Below, piece by piece: positions 45,679-53,852 of a DNA stretch of 64,000 nt. Below the pieces are notes generated by a model. It saw only the letters and a list, made by a program, of their open reading frames with translations, made no database searches and had not been told where the DNA came from. The stretch lies in NCBI RefSeq assembly GCF_023168145.1, contig NZ_BQYK01000010.1, positions 59,988 through 123,987 on the forward strand, written 5' to 3'. Numbering within the stretch: position 1 is the first letter of the stretch; the number at the start of each line of letters is the position of its first letter. The position numbers and the translations under genes are program-made. Source of the stretch: Sporosarcina sp. NCCP-2222. GTDB lineage: Bacteria; Bacillota; Bacilli; Bacillales_A; Planococcaceae.

Positions 45679-47052
45679 TCAGTTCTTCTTCAATGAGGCA
45701 GCTACCAGATTTACCGATTTACTATACATATCTCCCTTGATGAGGACGACGGACTGCTCATCTATCAAGTCACTTACAAATTCAATTGCACGTATATGGT
45801 TATTAAACGCCATCACCATATTAAGTTTTCGCGTTTTTGCGACAGTTTGAGCCATAATCCGAGCATGTTTGCCGATTGTCACAAGGACATCAATTCCGCT
45901 TTTCGCAAGCATTTCTCCTGCATTTTTATGGATGACATAACCCCAGGAACCAAGGTCTGTAATCGTTCCGATGATAGCGATTTTTTTCTTGCCTTGACCG
46001 ACTTCGTTTAAAACTTTCAAGGCAGCTTGTAGTGATGTGGTTGTCAGGCTCCATGTGTCATCAATCAGCGTGGATCCTTTTATGCCTTTTTGTACCTGTA
46101 ATTGTTTATTTAACGGAGAAAAAGTTTTTAGCGAATCAGCGGCCTCGTGCATTGACATACCAATTTGATGAACAGCCGCCAACGCAGCTAGTGCATTGCT
46201 CACTTGATGGAAGCCGTAGCCCGGTACAAACATAGGAAGTCTTTGGCCGTTGCATTCTACGTTGAATTGCATGCCGCCGTCTGCATACTGAACGTCTTTC
46301 GCGGTATAATCGAAATTTCCATTGATTCCAACTGTAAGAATTTTCCCCTTATAGTTTTGATCCAATTTGCGGATGGTCGGGTCATCCATATTTAGAATCA
46401 TTGTTCCTGAATCACCTACAACTGTGAACAATTCACATTTTGCTTCAATATAACTTTCCAACGTTGTGCAATAGTTCAAGTGATGTTCTCCGATATTGGT
46501 GATGATGCCGATGGTCGGCTTAAAATACCTTCCCGCATTCAAAATATCCCCAGGAGCGCCGACAGCGGTTTCAAATACGGCCGCTTCGGTATCTTCATCC
46601 ATGCTGAGTAAATAATGCAAATGTGCTGTTCTGGAATTATTGCTGCTGTTTGTGCTGGCGATCTTCTTTTGCGCTGATAATAAATGCCGAATCATTTCTT
46701 TGGTCGTCGTTTTTCCGGATGTCCCAGTAATTGCGATAACCGGGAGATCAAGCAAAGACCGATAGTAATCAACAAAAGACCAATAGGCATCATTGGCATC
46801 TGCAACTCGGATTATCGTCAAATCGGTAAGATGTGTATTGTTACCTTCCTCTGAATCCGTCACAAGGACGAGTGGAAAATAGTCTTTCAGCTTCTCCCAA
46901 TCGACAATATTTTTTCTCGTGAATAATAGGGTATGCGGATGTTTCAGCTGCTTGATTCGATACGCGCCATGCTTGACGATCATTTGATCGGATCCTTGTA
47001 TCAATTCGCCCCCCAGCCTCTTTCTAATTTGGCCTACGGTTAACGGTTTCAT
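45679..47052 (-). CDS. MurF-like ligase 2 of the spore-polymer cluster
   Basis: A 457-residue Mur ligase, a paralogue of ligase 1. The ATP site is GTSGKTTTK (110-118), then FETAVGAPGDILNAG, NIGEHHLNYC, and IEAKCELF (Lys kept). IDDTWSLTTTSLQAA differs from the NPTS of MurF. It ends LIKGDMYSKSVNLV. Sharing the MKPL start and GELI..G pattern with ligase 1 suggests duplication. AAAGGAGTG precedes ATG 47052. First gene of the minus-strand run 47.05-42.6 kb. A -10 like CATATACTG (47081-47089) precedes it, but without a good -35. Confidence 0.82.
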   Translation of the reverse strand: MKPLTVGQIRKRLGGELIQGSDQMIVKHGAYRIKQLKHPHTLLFTRKNIVDWEKLKDYFPLVLVTDSEEGNNTHLTDLTIIRVADANDAYWSFVDYYRSLLDLPVIAITGTSGKTTTKEMIRHLLSAQKKIASTNSSNNSRTAHLHYLLSMDEDTEAAVFETAVGAPGDILNAGRYFKPTIGIITNIGEHHLNYCTTLESYIEAKCELFTVVGDSGTMILNMDDPTIRKLDQNYKGKILTVGINGNFDYTAKDVQYADGGMQFNVECNGQRLPMFVPGYGFHQVSNALAALAAVHQIGMSMHEAADSLKTFSPLNKQLQVQKGIKGSTLIDDTWSLTTTSLQAALKVLNEVGQGKKKIAIIGTITDLGSWGYVIHKNAGEMLAKSGIDVLVTIGKHARIMAQTVAKTRKLNMVMAFNNHIRAIEFVSDLIDEQSVVLIKGDMYSKSVNLVAASLKKN

Positions 47053-47184
47053 CGTTGTATTTCACTCCTTTCGCATGTTTCAGTATATGCAAACGTCCTT
47101 CGGATGCTTGGACTAACACCTTTTTTGTGCAATGAAATCCTTCATACATCAAGATACTTGACCATGTACCCAGCACAATCCGAC

Positions 47185-47193
47185 ATACGATAG
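47185..47193 (+). promoter_or_regulatory. Mother-cell sigma -10-like element
   Basis: CATACGATA matches the CATAnnnTA -10 pattern of sigma-E/sigma-K promoters and lies about 40 bases before the plus-strand ATP-grasp gene. The -35 is not well matched, so this is tentative. Confidence 0.35.
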
Positions 47194-47234
47194 AAAGGAA
47201 TGGTTTTCGCTTGATCAGTTAAGGAGTGGACTCT

Positions 47235-48458
47235 TTGAAAACAATCATATTTATTGGAACAAACAAATCCGGATCAAGCCGTGAGGCAATCCGGGCGGCC
47301 GGAGATCTCGGATATTTCACGGTGCTATTTACAAGTAATGAAAAGCAGTTGAGACAGCGGGAAGAGTATAAAGATGTGCATGAGATGGTTCAAATTGAGA
47401 CGACGGACATCAAAGAGATGAAAAAGAAAATAGCAGAGCTATCCGACCGAGGGCTGGTTATTAAATCGATTCTTAGTTTTGTCGATTCATTTGTGCACAT
47501 TGCCTCAGAACTACAAGACGAATTTTGCACTAATGTCTCTTCGACAAAGGCAATCACGACAATGGAGAATAAAGCGGCAACGAGAGAACTCCTGCAAAAT
47601 TATCCTTTTACCCCGAAGCATTTCATCATCCAGCCAGAAGAATTTGACACCTATTCAATAGAATCAATGAAGCTTGGCTATCCGGTTATCGTTAAATCAC
47701 CACATTCTACCGGCTCTAAGGATGTGCTTCTAGCAAAAAACAGTAAACAGCTCATGAGACATATGAACAAACTGCATGATAACTCGCCGTATGAGCCTGT
47801 TATTTTGGAGGAATACATCGAAGGAGAGCAATATTTAGTAGAAGCACTCGTACACAAAGGAACAGTAAAAATTGCCGGTTTCATGAAGCAGGAAGTGACG
47901 GCGGGCAAACGTTTTATTATTACCGGTTATGGCGTGATGGTAGATGTTCCACAGATGATGAAGACCCCGGTTGAACAAATCATCAAATCAATTGTCAAAC
48001 GCTTTGGTCTGGAAAACGGAGCGATGCATCTCGAATTGCGGCGTTCGCCGAAAGGGTGGAAATTGATCGAAATTAATCCCCGTATTTCAGGCGGCGCGAT
48101 GAACAAGATGCTTGAAGCTGCATTCGGTTTTAATTTAGTGAAGGAAACCATTAAGCTTTATACAGGCGGTGTTCCGAACATTACTCCTTCAAGGAAACAG
48201 CATATTTACACTCATTATGTCATCGTTTCTGAAAGAGGAAAGCTTGAAAAAGTGACTGGCAAAGCGAGGGCCCGAAAAGCACAAGGAGTCCTGGACGTGT
48301 ATGTTAAGCCGCGAAAAGGAACTGTGCTTATTCCACCACTTTCTATGGGTCACCGTTACGCATACGTGATCGCGACAGGAGACACCTTGCTGCAAGCGAG
48401 GCGAAATGCTGAAGATGCCGCGAAAGAAATAACATTCCATATGTCCGAGGAAAAGTGA
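47235..48458 (+). CDS. ATP-grasp carboxylate-amine ligase 1
   Basis: A 407-residue soluble ATP-grasp protein. Residues 1-115 are a preATP-grasp domain (TIIFIGTNKSGSSREAIRAA). ATP-grasp motifs: PVIVKSPHSTGSKDVLL, VILEEYIEGEQYLVEALV, and GAMHLELRR..KLIEINPRISGG (acidic Mg ligands). This is the amino-acid ligase type (like BacD/YwfE or carnosine synthase), which makes dipeptide or amide bonds through an acyl phosphate. I chose TTG 47235 because AAGGAG ends at 47226; an in-frame GTG overlaps that site. It reads opposite to both flanking operons. Confidence 0.83.
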   Translation: MKTIIFIGTNKSGSSREAIRAAGDLGYFTVLFTSNEKQLRQREEYKDVHEMVQIETTDIKEMKKKIAELSDRGLVIKSILSFVDSFVHIASELQDEFCTNVSSTKAITTMENKAATRELLQNYPFTPKHFIIQPEEFDTYSIESMKLGYPVIVKSPHSTGSKDVLLAKNSKQLMRHMNKLHDNSPYEPVILEEYIEGEQYLVEALVHKGTVKIAGFMKQEVTAGKRFIITGYGVMVDVPQMMKTPVEQIIKSIVKRFGLENGAMHLELRRSPKGWKLIEINPRISGGAMNKMLEAAFGFNLVKETIKLYTGGVPNITPSRKQHIYTHYVIVSERGKLEKVTGKARARKAQGVLDVYVKPRKGTVLIPPLSMGHRYAYVIATGDTLLQARRNAEDAAKEITFHMSEEK

Positions 48459-48482
48459 AGCACAACTTTTCCTCGTTTTTTT
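48446..48482 (+). terminator. Terminator of ATP-grasp ligase 1
   Basis: CGAGGAAAAGT (48446-48456) pairs perfectly with ACTTTTCCTCG (48465-48475), then seven T. The first arm overlaps the stop codon. Confidence 0.88.
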
Positions 48483-48490
48483 ATGGCATG

Positions 48491-48521
48491 AAAAAACCGT
48501 TCCCCGAACGATGGGAAACGG
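48491..48521 (-). terminator. Terminator of the fusion-gene operon
   Basis: On the minus strand CCGTTTCCC pairs with GGGGAACGG (bulged), followed by six T, about ten bases after the fusion gene stop. Confidence 0.8.
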
Positions 48522-48530
48522 CAGTATTTC

Positions 48531-50702
48531 CTACTGTTTAAATTGCTGATCCAAGAATTTTACAGTATCAAACATATTCGTTTTGCTCGCTCCTTTGATA
48601 AGAATCGTATCATTCTTGCGGACGAGCTTCTTCAGCAAGTCATGCAGCTTTTCCCGATCGGTGAAGTGATGGATGTTTTGCGCTGGAAAGCCGGCTTTTT
48701 TCGCAGCAGCTCCCATCTCTTCGGTACGAAAACCATACGTGATGAAAAGATCAATCCCTAGCTTTTTCACATATTGACCGACCTTCTCATATTCTGCTTC
48801 CCGTAGATCACCAAGCTCCCGCATCTGGCCGATAATCGCCACTTTCCGATTCTTCGCAATATTATCGAGTACGTCGAGGGCCGCCTTCACCCCTTCTGGA
48901 TGGGAATGGACTGTATCGTCAATGACTGTAATGCCGTCCTTCAAATCGTAGAGGGTCAACCGGCGCGGCGGTTTTCTAAACAGCAGGCCCAGTTTTATTT
49001 CAAGCGCTGTAAATCCGAGCAAATCGGCTACCGCAATCGCATTCAATGCATTGTATACATGATGCTCCCCTAAAATCGGGATAAAAAAATCCATTTTTTG
49101 ACCTTGCAAGTTCATTTTAAATGACATGCCTTGCTCGGAGTATTGAAGATCATATGCTCGGTAATGCGCCTTTTCGGTATGAATGCCGACTGTATAAATT
49201 TTGCCTTTAAATTTTTGCGTTTCCAAAAACCTCGAATTCTTATCATCTGCGTTGACAATCAAGATGCCATGCTGATCCATGCCGTGAATGATTTCGGACT
49301 TGGCTTTCGCGATGCCGCGGGGATCTCCATTAAAATTCCCAATGTGCGCATGCCCAATGTTTGTAACGATGCTGATCGTCGGCTGGATAATGCTACAATG
49401 CTCCGTAATGACGCCAGGATACGCCATCCCATATTCCAGTACAGCCACATCGTGGGAAGGGGTGAGTAAGGCGGCATGCTGCTTCGTATGTTCAGTCGTA
49501 TTCCAATAGTCCTTCGACTCGAACACATTCCACTTCTTCGACAGGATGGAAGCGACAAATGCTTTCGTTGTCGTCTTGCCCGCGCTTCCGGTAATGCCGA
49601 TGACTGGCATAACGCCTTCCTTATTCAAGTTCCTTCGCTTCACTTCACGGATTTGCTCTTTCATTTTCCGTTGGTTTTTAGCCATATACATGGCATATCG
49701 AATCCCGTTGATGACTACATCCAATTCCAAATAAAATGCAGGCGGACATCCGGGACGCCAGTTTACTTCATAGATCCACAGCTTCCGGTTTTCATCCATG
49801 CCGATATCGACACCAATTTCATCAATCATTTCGCCAAATTGAACCATCTGCAATTCATCCAGATGACGGGCTAGTGACAACGAAAAGAACTCCAGCGTCT
49901 TGCGAATATTAAAGGCATCAGAGCCGAATTCTTGTTCTAAAAAAGGATCCAGGTAATTGGTAAAGCCACCATTGTTAATATTGGCGATAATTGATCCTTG
50001 GGGTGCTACACGGGGATAGATCGTCGTGATCACCCATTCGCCCTCGCCATTTTTCTGCACATGCAACCGAAAATCGAACACTTGCCCAGACTTCGTTACG
50101 GATTGAATGTACGGCTGCAAGATGAAAGGTTCTTGTTTCAGCTTCGTTTCAATAAATTTTACAAGCTGCAGCTCCGTATACCATTGCTTCGTCGTATTAA
50201 AAGTGACCGCATATCGGTGATCTTTCTTTTCTATAAAATAAATCCCTTTGCCTTTCCTTCCATCGACCGGCTTGAATACAATTCGCTGAAAAGCGGTCAT
50301 GAATTTCAGTAACTGATCAACATCTTTTACAATTTCAGATGGTATTAAGTAATTCGCAAACTCCTTCCCTTCCTTCAGGCGGTTGGCAACACTCCACTTG
50401 TTGCCTATGGAATGAGTCGTAAACGGGATCTCACTTTTCAACTTGGTCAACACCGTTTTGGATTTTGCTAATTTTTCAGGGCTTCCGGCATTATAAATAA
50501 CATCTGGAAAAGGCATCACCCTTTCCACCCAACTTCCATTTTCATACACTTGTCCCCGAATGGAACGATTAACAAAATTCACTTCACCGGGAGAAAAATA
50601 AAAAAATGTGGCGCCTTCCGCTTTCGCCACAGCTGCATAGGCGTATGATTTGATGACAGTGCGCGGATCTTTACGATGGTGCAGCATACCTATAATTGTC
50701 AT
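48531..50702 (-). CDS. YheCD ATP-grasp / Mur ligase fusion, cyanophycin-synthetase-like order
   Basis: A 723-residue two-enzyme fusion. Residues 1-355 are a YheC/YheD-type ATP-grasp unit: FKPVDGRKGKGIYF (143-156), QPYIQSVTKSGQVFDFRLHVQ region (196-216), and WIYEVNWRPG (309-318). Residues about 365-720 are a Mur ligase: GSAGKTTTK (372-380), LEYGMAYPG, NIGHAHIGNF, AKAKSEIIHG and IDDTVHSHPEGVKAA. The ATP-grasp then Mur order is that of cyanophycin synthetase CphA, but it is shorter and the ATP-grasp half is of another family. ATG 50702 follows AAAGGAG; the frame upstream overlaps the coat gene. Confidence 0.85.
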   Translation of the reverse strand: MTIIGMLHHRKDPRTVIKSYAYAAVAKAEGATFFYFSPGEVNFVNRSIRGQVYENGSWVERVMPFPDVIYNAGSPEKLAKSKTVLTKLKSEIPFTTHSIGNKWSVANRLKEGKEFANYLIPSEIVKDVDQLLKFMTAFQRIVFKPVDGRKGKGIYFIEKKDHRYAVTFNTTKQWYTELQLVKFIETKLKQEPFILQPYIQSVTKSGQVFDFRLHVQKNGEGEWVITTIYPRVAPQGSIIANINNGGFTNYLDPFLEQEFGSDAFNIRKTLEFFSLSLARHLDELQMVQFGEMIDEIGVDIGMDENRKLWIYEVNWRPGCPPAFYLELDVVINGIRYAMYMAKNQRKMKEQIREVKRRNLNKEGVMPVIGITGSAGKTTTKAFVASILSKKWNVFESKDYWNTTEHTKQHAALLTPSHDVAVLEYGMAYPGVITEHCSIIQPTISIVTNIGHAHIGNFNGDPRGIAKAKSEIIHGMDQHGILIVNADDKNSRFLETQKFKGKIYTVGIHTEKAHYRAYDLQYSEQGMSFKMNLQGQKMDFFIPILGEHHVYNALNAIAVADLLGFTALEIKLGLLFRKPPRRLTLYDLKDGITVIDDTVHSHPEGVKAALDVLDNIAKNRKVAIIGQMRELGDLREAEYEKVGQYVKKLGIDLFITYGFRTEEMGAAAKKAGFPAQNIHHFTDREKLHDLLKKLVRKNDTILIKGASKTNMFDTVKFLDQQFKQ

Positions 50703-50799
50703 GATACCGAATCTCCTTTGCGTAAATGCATAATCTATCTCTAATACATTCAAACAAAGGCAGGTTGGCAACGGACAAGTGTGTAGATGGCAATATCTT

Positions 50800-51204
50800 T
50801 TATCCTTTTTGCTCCCGGATCGGCAAGGGGCGCCCGACACATTCCAATGGAAGAGCCTCAATACTACAAAAACAGCAGGGCACAATGGTGACGCAGCTAT
50901 CCGTTTTTCGAAGCGTAAAAAATTGATCAGCCAAAAAGGCGTGATTCCCTTCCATATCCAGCGGTTCAAGAAGTGTTAACACCACGCAGCCGGTCTCCTC
51001 GTCTATCGATTGCAACGAAAAAAATGGTGTTGGCTTCCCCTTGTGAAAGGCATGAAAACGACGGTTGGCAGTCGATAACGTAAAAGGGATACAATCGTAG
51101 TCCTTCAATCGCTTAATAAATCGAAATTGCGTATGTTGACAAGTTAACAACTCCTGCTCCCTTTGCAGCTCTTGTAAAGCGGAGCATATCGAGCACTGTT
51201 CCAT
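50800..51204 (-). CDS. CotY/CotZ/ExsY-like spore coat protein
   Basis: A 134-residue Cys-rich protein. DCIPFTLSTANRRFHAFHKG, PTPFFSLQSIDEETGCVVLTLLEPLD, and TDSCVTIVPCCFCSIEALPLECV follow the CotY/CotZ/ExsY pattern, in which Cys-rich subunits self-assemble and cross-link in the outer coat or exosporium. The N-terminal CSIC pair adds to this. Its position between an ATP-grasp gene and the fusion gene is the strongest clue that the cluster acts on the spore surface. AAGGAGAGG precedes ATG 51204. It is 27 bases after the upstream gene. Confidence 0.78.
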   Translation of the reverse strand: MEQCSICSALQELQREQELLTCQHTQFRFIKRLKDYDCIPFTLSTANRRFHAFHKGKPTPFFSLQSIDEETGCVVLTLLEPLDMEGNHAFLADQFFTLRKTDSCVTIVPCCFCSIEALPLECVGRPLPIREQKG

Positions 51205-51231
51205 TCGTTTCCTCTCCTTCCTGCCAAGTAT

Positions 51232-52428
51232 TCAAATTTCTTCTATATAAAATACAATGAGGCGAGCCGCTTCCATTGCCCGTTCCCTTGCCAGCTCCAC
51301 ACTGTCTCCGGACGCCATTACATAGCCATACCGCTGGCCCATCGACATCGCAGGACCGACGATGTCTCCTGCTTTTACGAGCAACTCCACGGATACGACG
51401 CCAGGCTGAGCCGCCGATTCCTCTATCCCGGAAACGCCCTGGAAGATGCCGTATAGTTCCGTTGTCATACAATATGTATACACGGCACGTTCTTTGCTAT
51501 TCGTTAAGTTCGGCGCTTGACCAGCGTAAAAGCGGACAGTTTCCTTTGCTAGGTTAATTCCATATGCTTTATCAATCATTTGATTCATTGTAAAGCCGGC
51601 CATTCGTGGATTGAGTTCAATCAATTTCCATCCTTGAGATGTAAGGCGCATCTCTAAATGAAACGCGGCATTGGTAATATGTAACGATCCTACTATTTTT
51701 CCTACCACCTTCAGCAGTTCATCATATTCTTTTTTAGTAAGGATATTTCCAATGGAATAGCCCGTAACGATAAACTTCCCTTCATTTGTTACATCTTGTT
51801 CGGCAACTGCCACAATATGAGGCAAGTTATCTCGAACAACTACTTCTACAATGTATTGAGAACCTTCCATGTAAGCTTCTAGCAGTATGACTGTGTCCTT
51901 ATGTCTTGACGTCAGCTTATAGCGGGCTGTAGCCAGCTCCTCTGCTGTCCGGACATAGTAGACGTCACGGGATCCCTTAGAAAAGGATGATTTAATGACT
52001 GCCGGGAAAGAAACAGCAGGCTGTAGCTCTTCTGTTATATCGCTAAATATCGGGTTAACACCTAACGATGCCAGCGCATGTCTTGTATGGATTTTGTTTT
52101 CCATATAGCCAAGTGCATCGGCGGATAAGTCAGTTTGGCAATATTCATTCGACAATCGGGCAGCCAAGGAAACATAAGGATCGACGAAACTGATAACAGC
52201 CTGCAAGTGGTGTCCCTCTTTGCGCAGATGATCCAATACATCCCGTATTCGCGTTTCTGTAAGATCGATATGATAGATCAAGTCTGTACTGCCCCATTCG
52301 AGCGCATGAATGGCGATTGATCGTTTTTCTGTGAGAAGAATAGGAGTGTATCCAAGCTGCTTTGATGCTTCGAGCGCATCTTTTGCCGCACCGAATTGAA
52401 CGCTTTCGATAAAAACAATCGATGTCAT
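51232..52428 (-). CDS. ATP-grasp carboxylate-amine ligase 2
   Basis: A 398-residue paralogue of ATP-grasp ligase 1. PreATP-grasp start TSIVFIESVQFGAAKDALEAS; motifs FPAVIKSSFSKGSRDVYYV, VILLEAYMEGSQYIVEVVV, and FHLEMRL..KLIELNPRMAGF. The C-terminal lobe keeps AMSMGQRYGYVMASGD, which matches LSMGHRYAYVIATGD in ligase 1. Likely forms an amide bond using ATP; substrates unknown. First gene of the operon ligase 2 - coat protein - fusion. AAAGGAG and a sigma-K-type promoter lie upstream of ATG 52428. Confidence 0.83.
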   Translation of the reverse strand: MTSIVFIESVQFGAAKDALEASKQLGYTPILLTEKRSIAIHALEWGSTDLIYHIDLTETRIRDVLDHLRKEGHHLQAVISFVDPYVSLAARLSNEYCQTDLSADALGYMENKIHTRHALASLGVNPIFSDITEELQPAVSFPAVIKSSFSKGSRDVYYVRTAEELATARYKLTSRHKDTVILLEAYMEGSQYIVEVVVRDNLPHIVAVAEQDVTNEGKFIVTGYSIGNILTKKEYDELLKVVGKIVGSLHITNAAFHLEMRLTSQGWKLIELNPRMAGFTMNQMIDKAYGINLAKETVRFYAGQAPNLTNSKERAVYTYCMTTELYGIFQGVSGIEESAAQPGVVSVELLVKAGDIVGPAMSMGQRYGYVMASGDSVELARERAMEAARLIVFYIEEI

Positions 52429-52457
52429 GCAGTTACTGCTCCTTTCTCGGTTCCCTG

Positions 52458-52486
52458 TATACTATGCCTTCAGCCTACCTAACGTT
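52458..52486 (-). promoter_or_regulatory. Sigma-K-type promoter of the ligase 2 - coat - fusion operon
   Basis: On the minus strand AAC (52486-52484) is followed by exactly 17 bases and then CATAGTATA (52466-52458). This fits the sigma-K consensus (AC, 16-17 bases, CATAnnnTA) used in the mother cell late in sporulation. It is about 30 bases before the start codon. Confidence 0.6.
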
Positions 52487-52503
52487 CGAAGACAACCGGA
52501 AAG

Positions 52504-52531
52504 AAAAAAAGACACTATCATAATGACAGTG
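52504..52531 (-). terminator. Terminator after yneQ
   Basis: On the minus strand CACTGTCAT pairs with ATGATAGTG (one G-U), then TCTTTTTTT. It separates yneQ from the sigma-K-type promoter just downstream. Confidence 0.8.
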
Positions 52532-52553
52532 CCTACACAGATATTTACAGTGC

Positions 52554-52868
52554 TCATAATTTTTCAGTTTCGGGATAAAACCGATGAAGCTGTTCAATCT
52601 TGCCTTCTTCCTCCAGAATGTTCCGTTCCTGCTTGCCAAATAAATCATAATGCGGGTAGTCCTTGCGGTGATCAATCCACGCAGGTTTCAGGCCGTATTT
52701 CTCGCCCCAGCGGATCAGCTTCTGGATATCAGAGCAGCCGACTTTTGTTACCGTCTTGCAATCAGGAAATCGGTCATCCAGCCAATAATGAGTCAAAAAA
52801 GCAATGTGTCCGTTTTCGACTGCCTCTTTCCAGGCCTTCAGCTCTTTACGGTCAATGCCGAACGCCAT
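52554..52868 (-). CDS. yneQ: YneQ-like protein
   Basis: A 104-residue soluble protein (MAFGIDRKELKAWKEAV, FLTHYWLDDRFPDCKTVTKVGC, DHRKDYPHYDLFGKQ). It matches B. subtilis YneQ, function unknown; the conserved Asp, His and Cys residues could form a metal or active site, but no known motif is seen. ATG and the yneP stop share one base (TGATG), so they are coupled. Confidence 0.82.
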   Translation of the reverse strand: MAFGIDRKELKAWKEAVENGHIAFLTHYWLDDRFPDCKTVTKVGCSDIQKLIRWGEKYGLKPAWIDHRKDYPHYDLFGKQERNILEEEGKIEQLHRFYPETEKL

Positions 52869-53293
52869 CAGTCTGCAACCCGTTGAATTTCGGTATATTT
52901 GGCATCCCAGACAGGATCGATTTTACTGAGGGCAATCGGCCGGAAGCTGTCTTTTTTCACTAAAATATGCTCAGATGTCGCGGTCGCTGCCACGGTTCCA
53001 TCCTCATGTAGAATTTCATAGCCATACACCGTACGCAATTTTCCGTGAGATTCCACCCAAGTTCGGACTGTCGCAACCTGTCCATATCGCATCGCCGCTT
53101 TATATTGAATGGATAGATCAATGACCGGTGAAAGATAACCCTGTTCTTCCAAACCGGCATATGTAAAGCCCAGCTCACTAATTAACCGGGTCCGTCCAAT
53201 CTCCATCCACACTAAGTAATTCGCATGATAGACGACACCCATTTGATCCGTCTCCGCGTATCTGATTTCAATTTGTTTTTCTGCAATAAACAA
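52868..53293 (-). CDS. yneP: Acyl-CoA thioesterase, hotdog fold (YneP-like)
   Basis: A 141-residue 4-hydroxybenzoyl-CoA thioesterase-type protein: EIRYAETDQMGVVYHANYLVWMEIGRTRL holds the catalytic Asp (D in TDQMG) and conserved HANY. It hydrolyses acyl-CoA; the exact substrate is unknown. I chose TTG 53293 (MFIAEKQIEIRYAETD) because GAGGTGAT lies 8 bases upstream and known YneP proteins start like this. It overlaps yneQ. Confidence 0.87.
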   Translation of the reverse strand: MFIAEKQIEIRYAETDQMGVVYHANYLVWMEIGRTRLISELGFTYAGLEEQGYLSPVIDLSIQYKAAMRYGQVATVRTWVESHGKLRTVYGYEILHEDGTVAATATSEHILVKKDSFRPIALSKIDPVWDAKYTEIQRVAD

Positions 53294-53342
53294 TAGGATC
53301 ACCTCTTTGTCCATTATACAAAAGAGGTGAAGGAAATGCTGT

Positions 53343-53852
53343 TCATTCAACTTTAGATAAGGATTGCAGATTTTTTCGATTGTAGTCAGTCAGGTAAAAC
53401 TCAACCCCTGCTTTGTCTACTCCGCTAAATTCATCTTGTTCTATAAGGGATCGCAGTCTTTCGAGGCTGACCCAGCCGATCATGTCCGTTTCATCACCTA
53501 TTTCCAAAAGACTGCCTTTTGCTTTACATCGAAAATAAACACCCATGGAATCGACAGGTCCATTTATTGTCTGGTAAACAGCAAAGGGTCTCATACATTC
53601 GACTCGAAAACCATCCTTTGCTACTGTCTCCACTAAATCGATCGGATCTAGAATATCCTCTATGTCCAGTCCGGTTTCTTCTTTCAACTCTCTTTTTAAA
53701 CAATCAAGCAATGATTCGAACTGCTCGATTCTTCCTCCAGGCAATTCAAATGGCCTCCTTTTTTCCTGATCTTTCACACGTCGTTGAATTAACACTTCCT
53801 CGCCGGATGGTGTTTCTTTTACGATGATCGCCCTTACATTCACATAGATCAC
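53343..53852 (-). CDS. Nudix hydrolase
   Basis: A 169-residue enzyme with a complete Nudix box: GGRIEQFESLLDCLKRELKEETGL (described; G-x5-E-x7-R-E-x2-E-E-x-G). Nudix enzymes cleave nucleoside diphosphates linked to another group, with Mg. The substrate is unknown. The start is GTG 53852 with GGAAGGAG 11 bases upstream. It may be co-transcribed with yneP-yneQ, 49 bases away. Confidence 0.85.
   Translation of the reverse strand: MIYVNVRAIIVKETPSGEEVLIQRRVKDQEKRRPFELPGGRIEQFESLLDCLKRELKEETGLDIEDILDPIDLVETVAKDGFRVECMRPFAVYQTINGPVDSMGVYFRCKAKGSLLEIGDETDMIGWVSLERLRSLIEQDEFSGVDKAGVEFYLTDYNRKNLQSLSKVE

Noticed and set aside
42604-50702. Housekeeping murF/murE peptidoglycan genes
   Set aside because: There are three Mur modules with altered segments, mixed with ATP-grasp and coat genes and away from any ddl/mra/fts cell-wall cluster.
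48531-50969. A longer fusion protein starting near 50969
   Set aside because: The extra 89 codons overlap the CotY/CotZ-like gene on the same strand in another frame, and ATG 50702 has a strong ribosome site.
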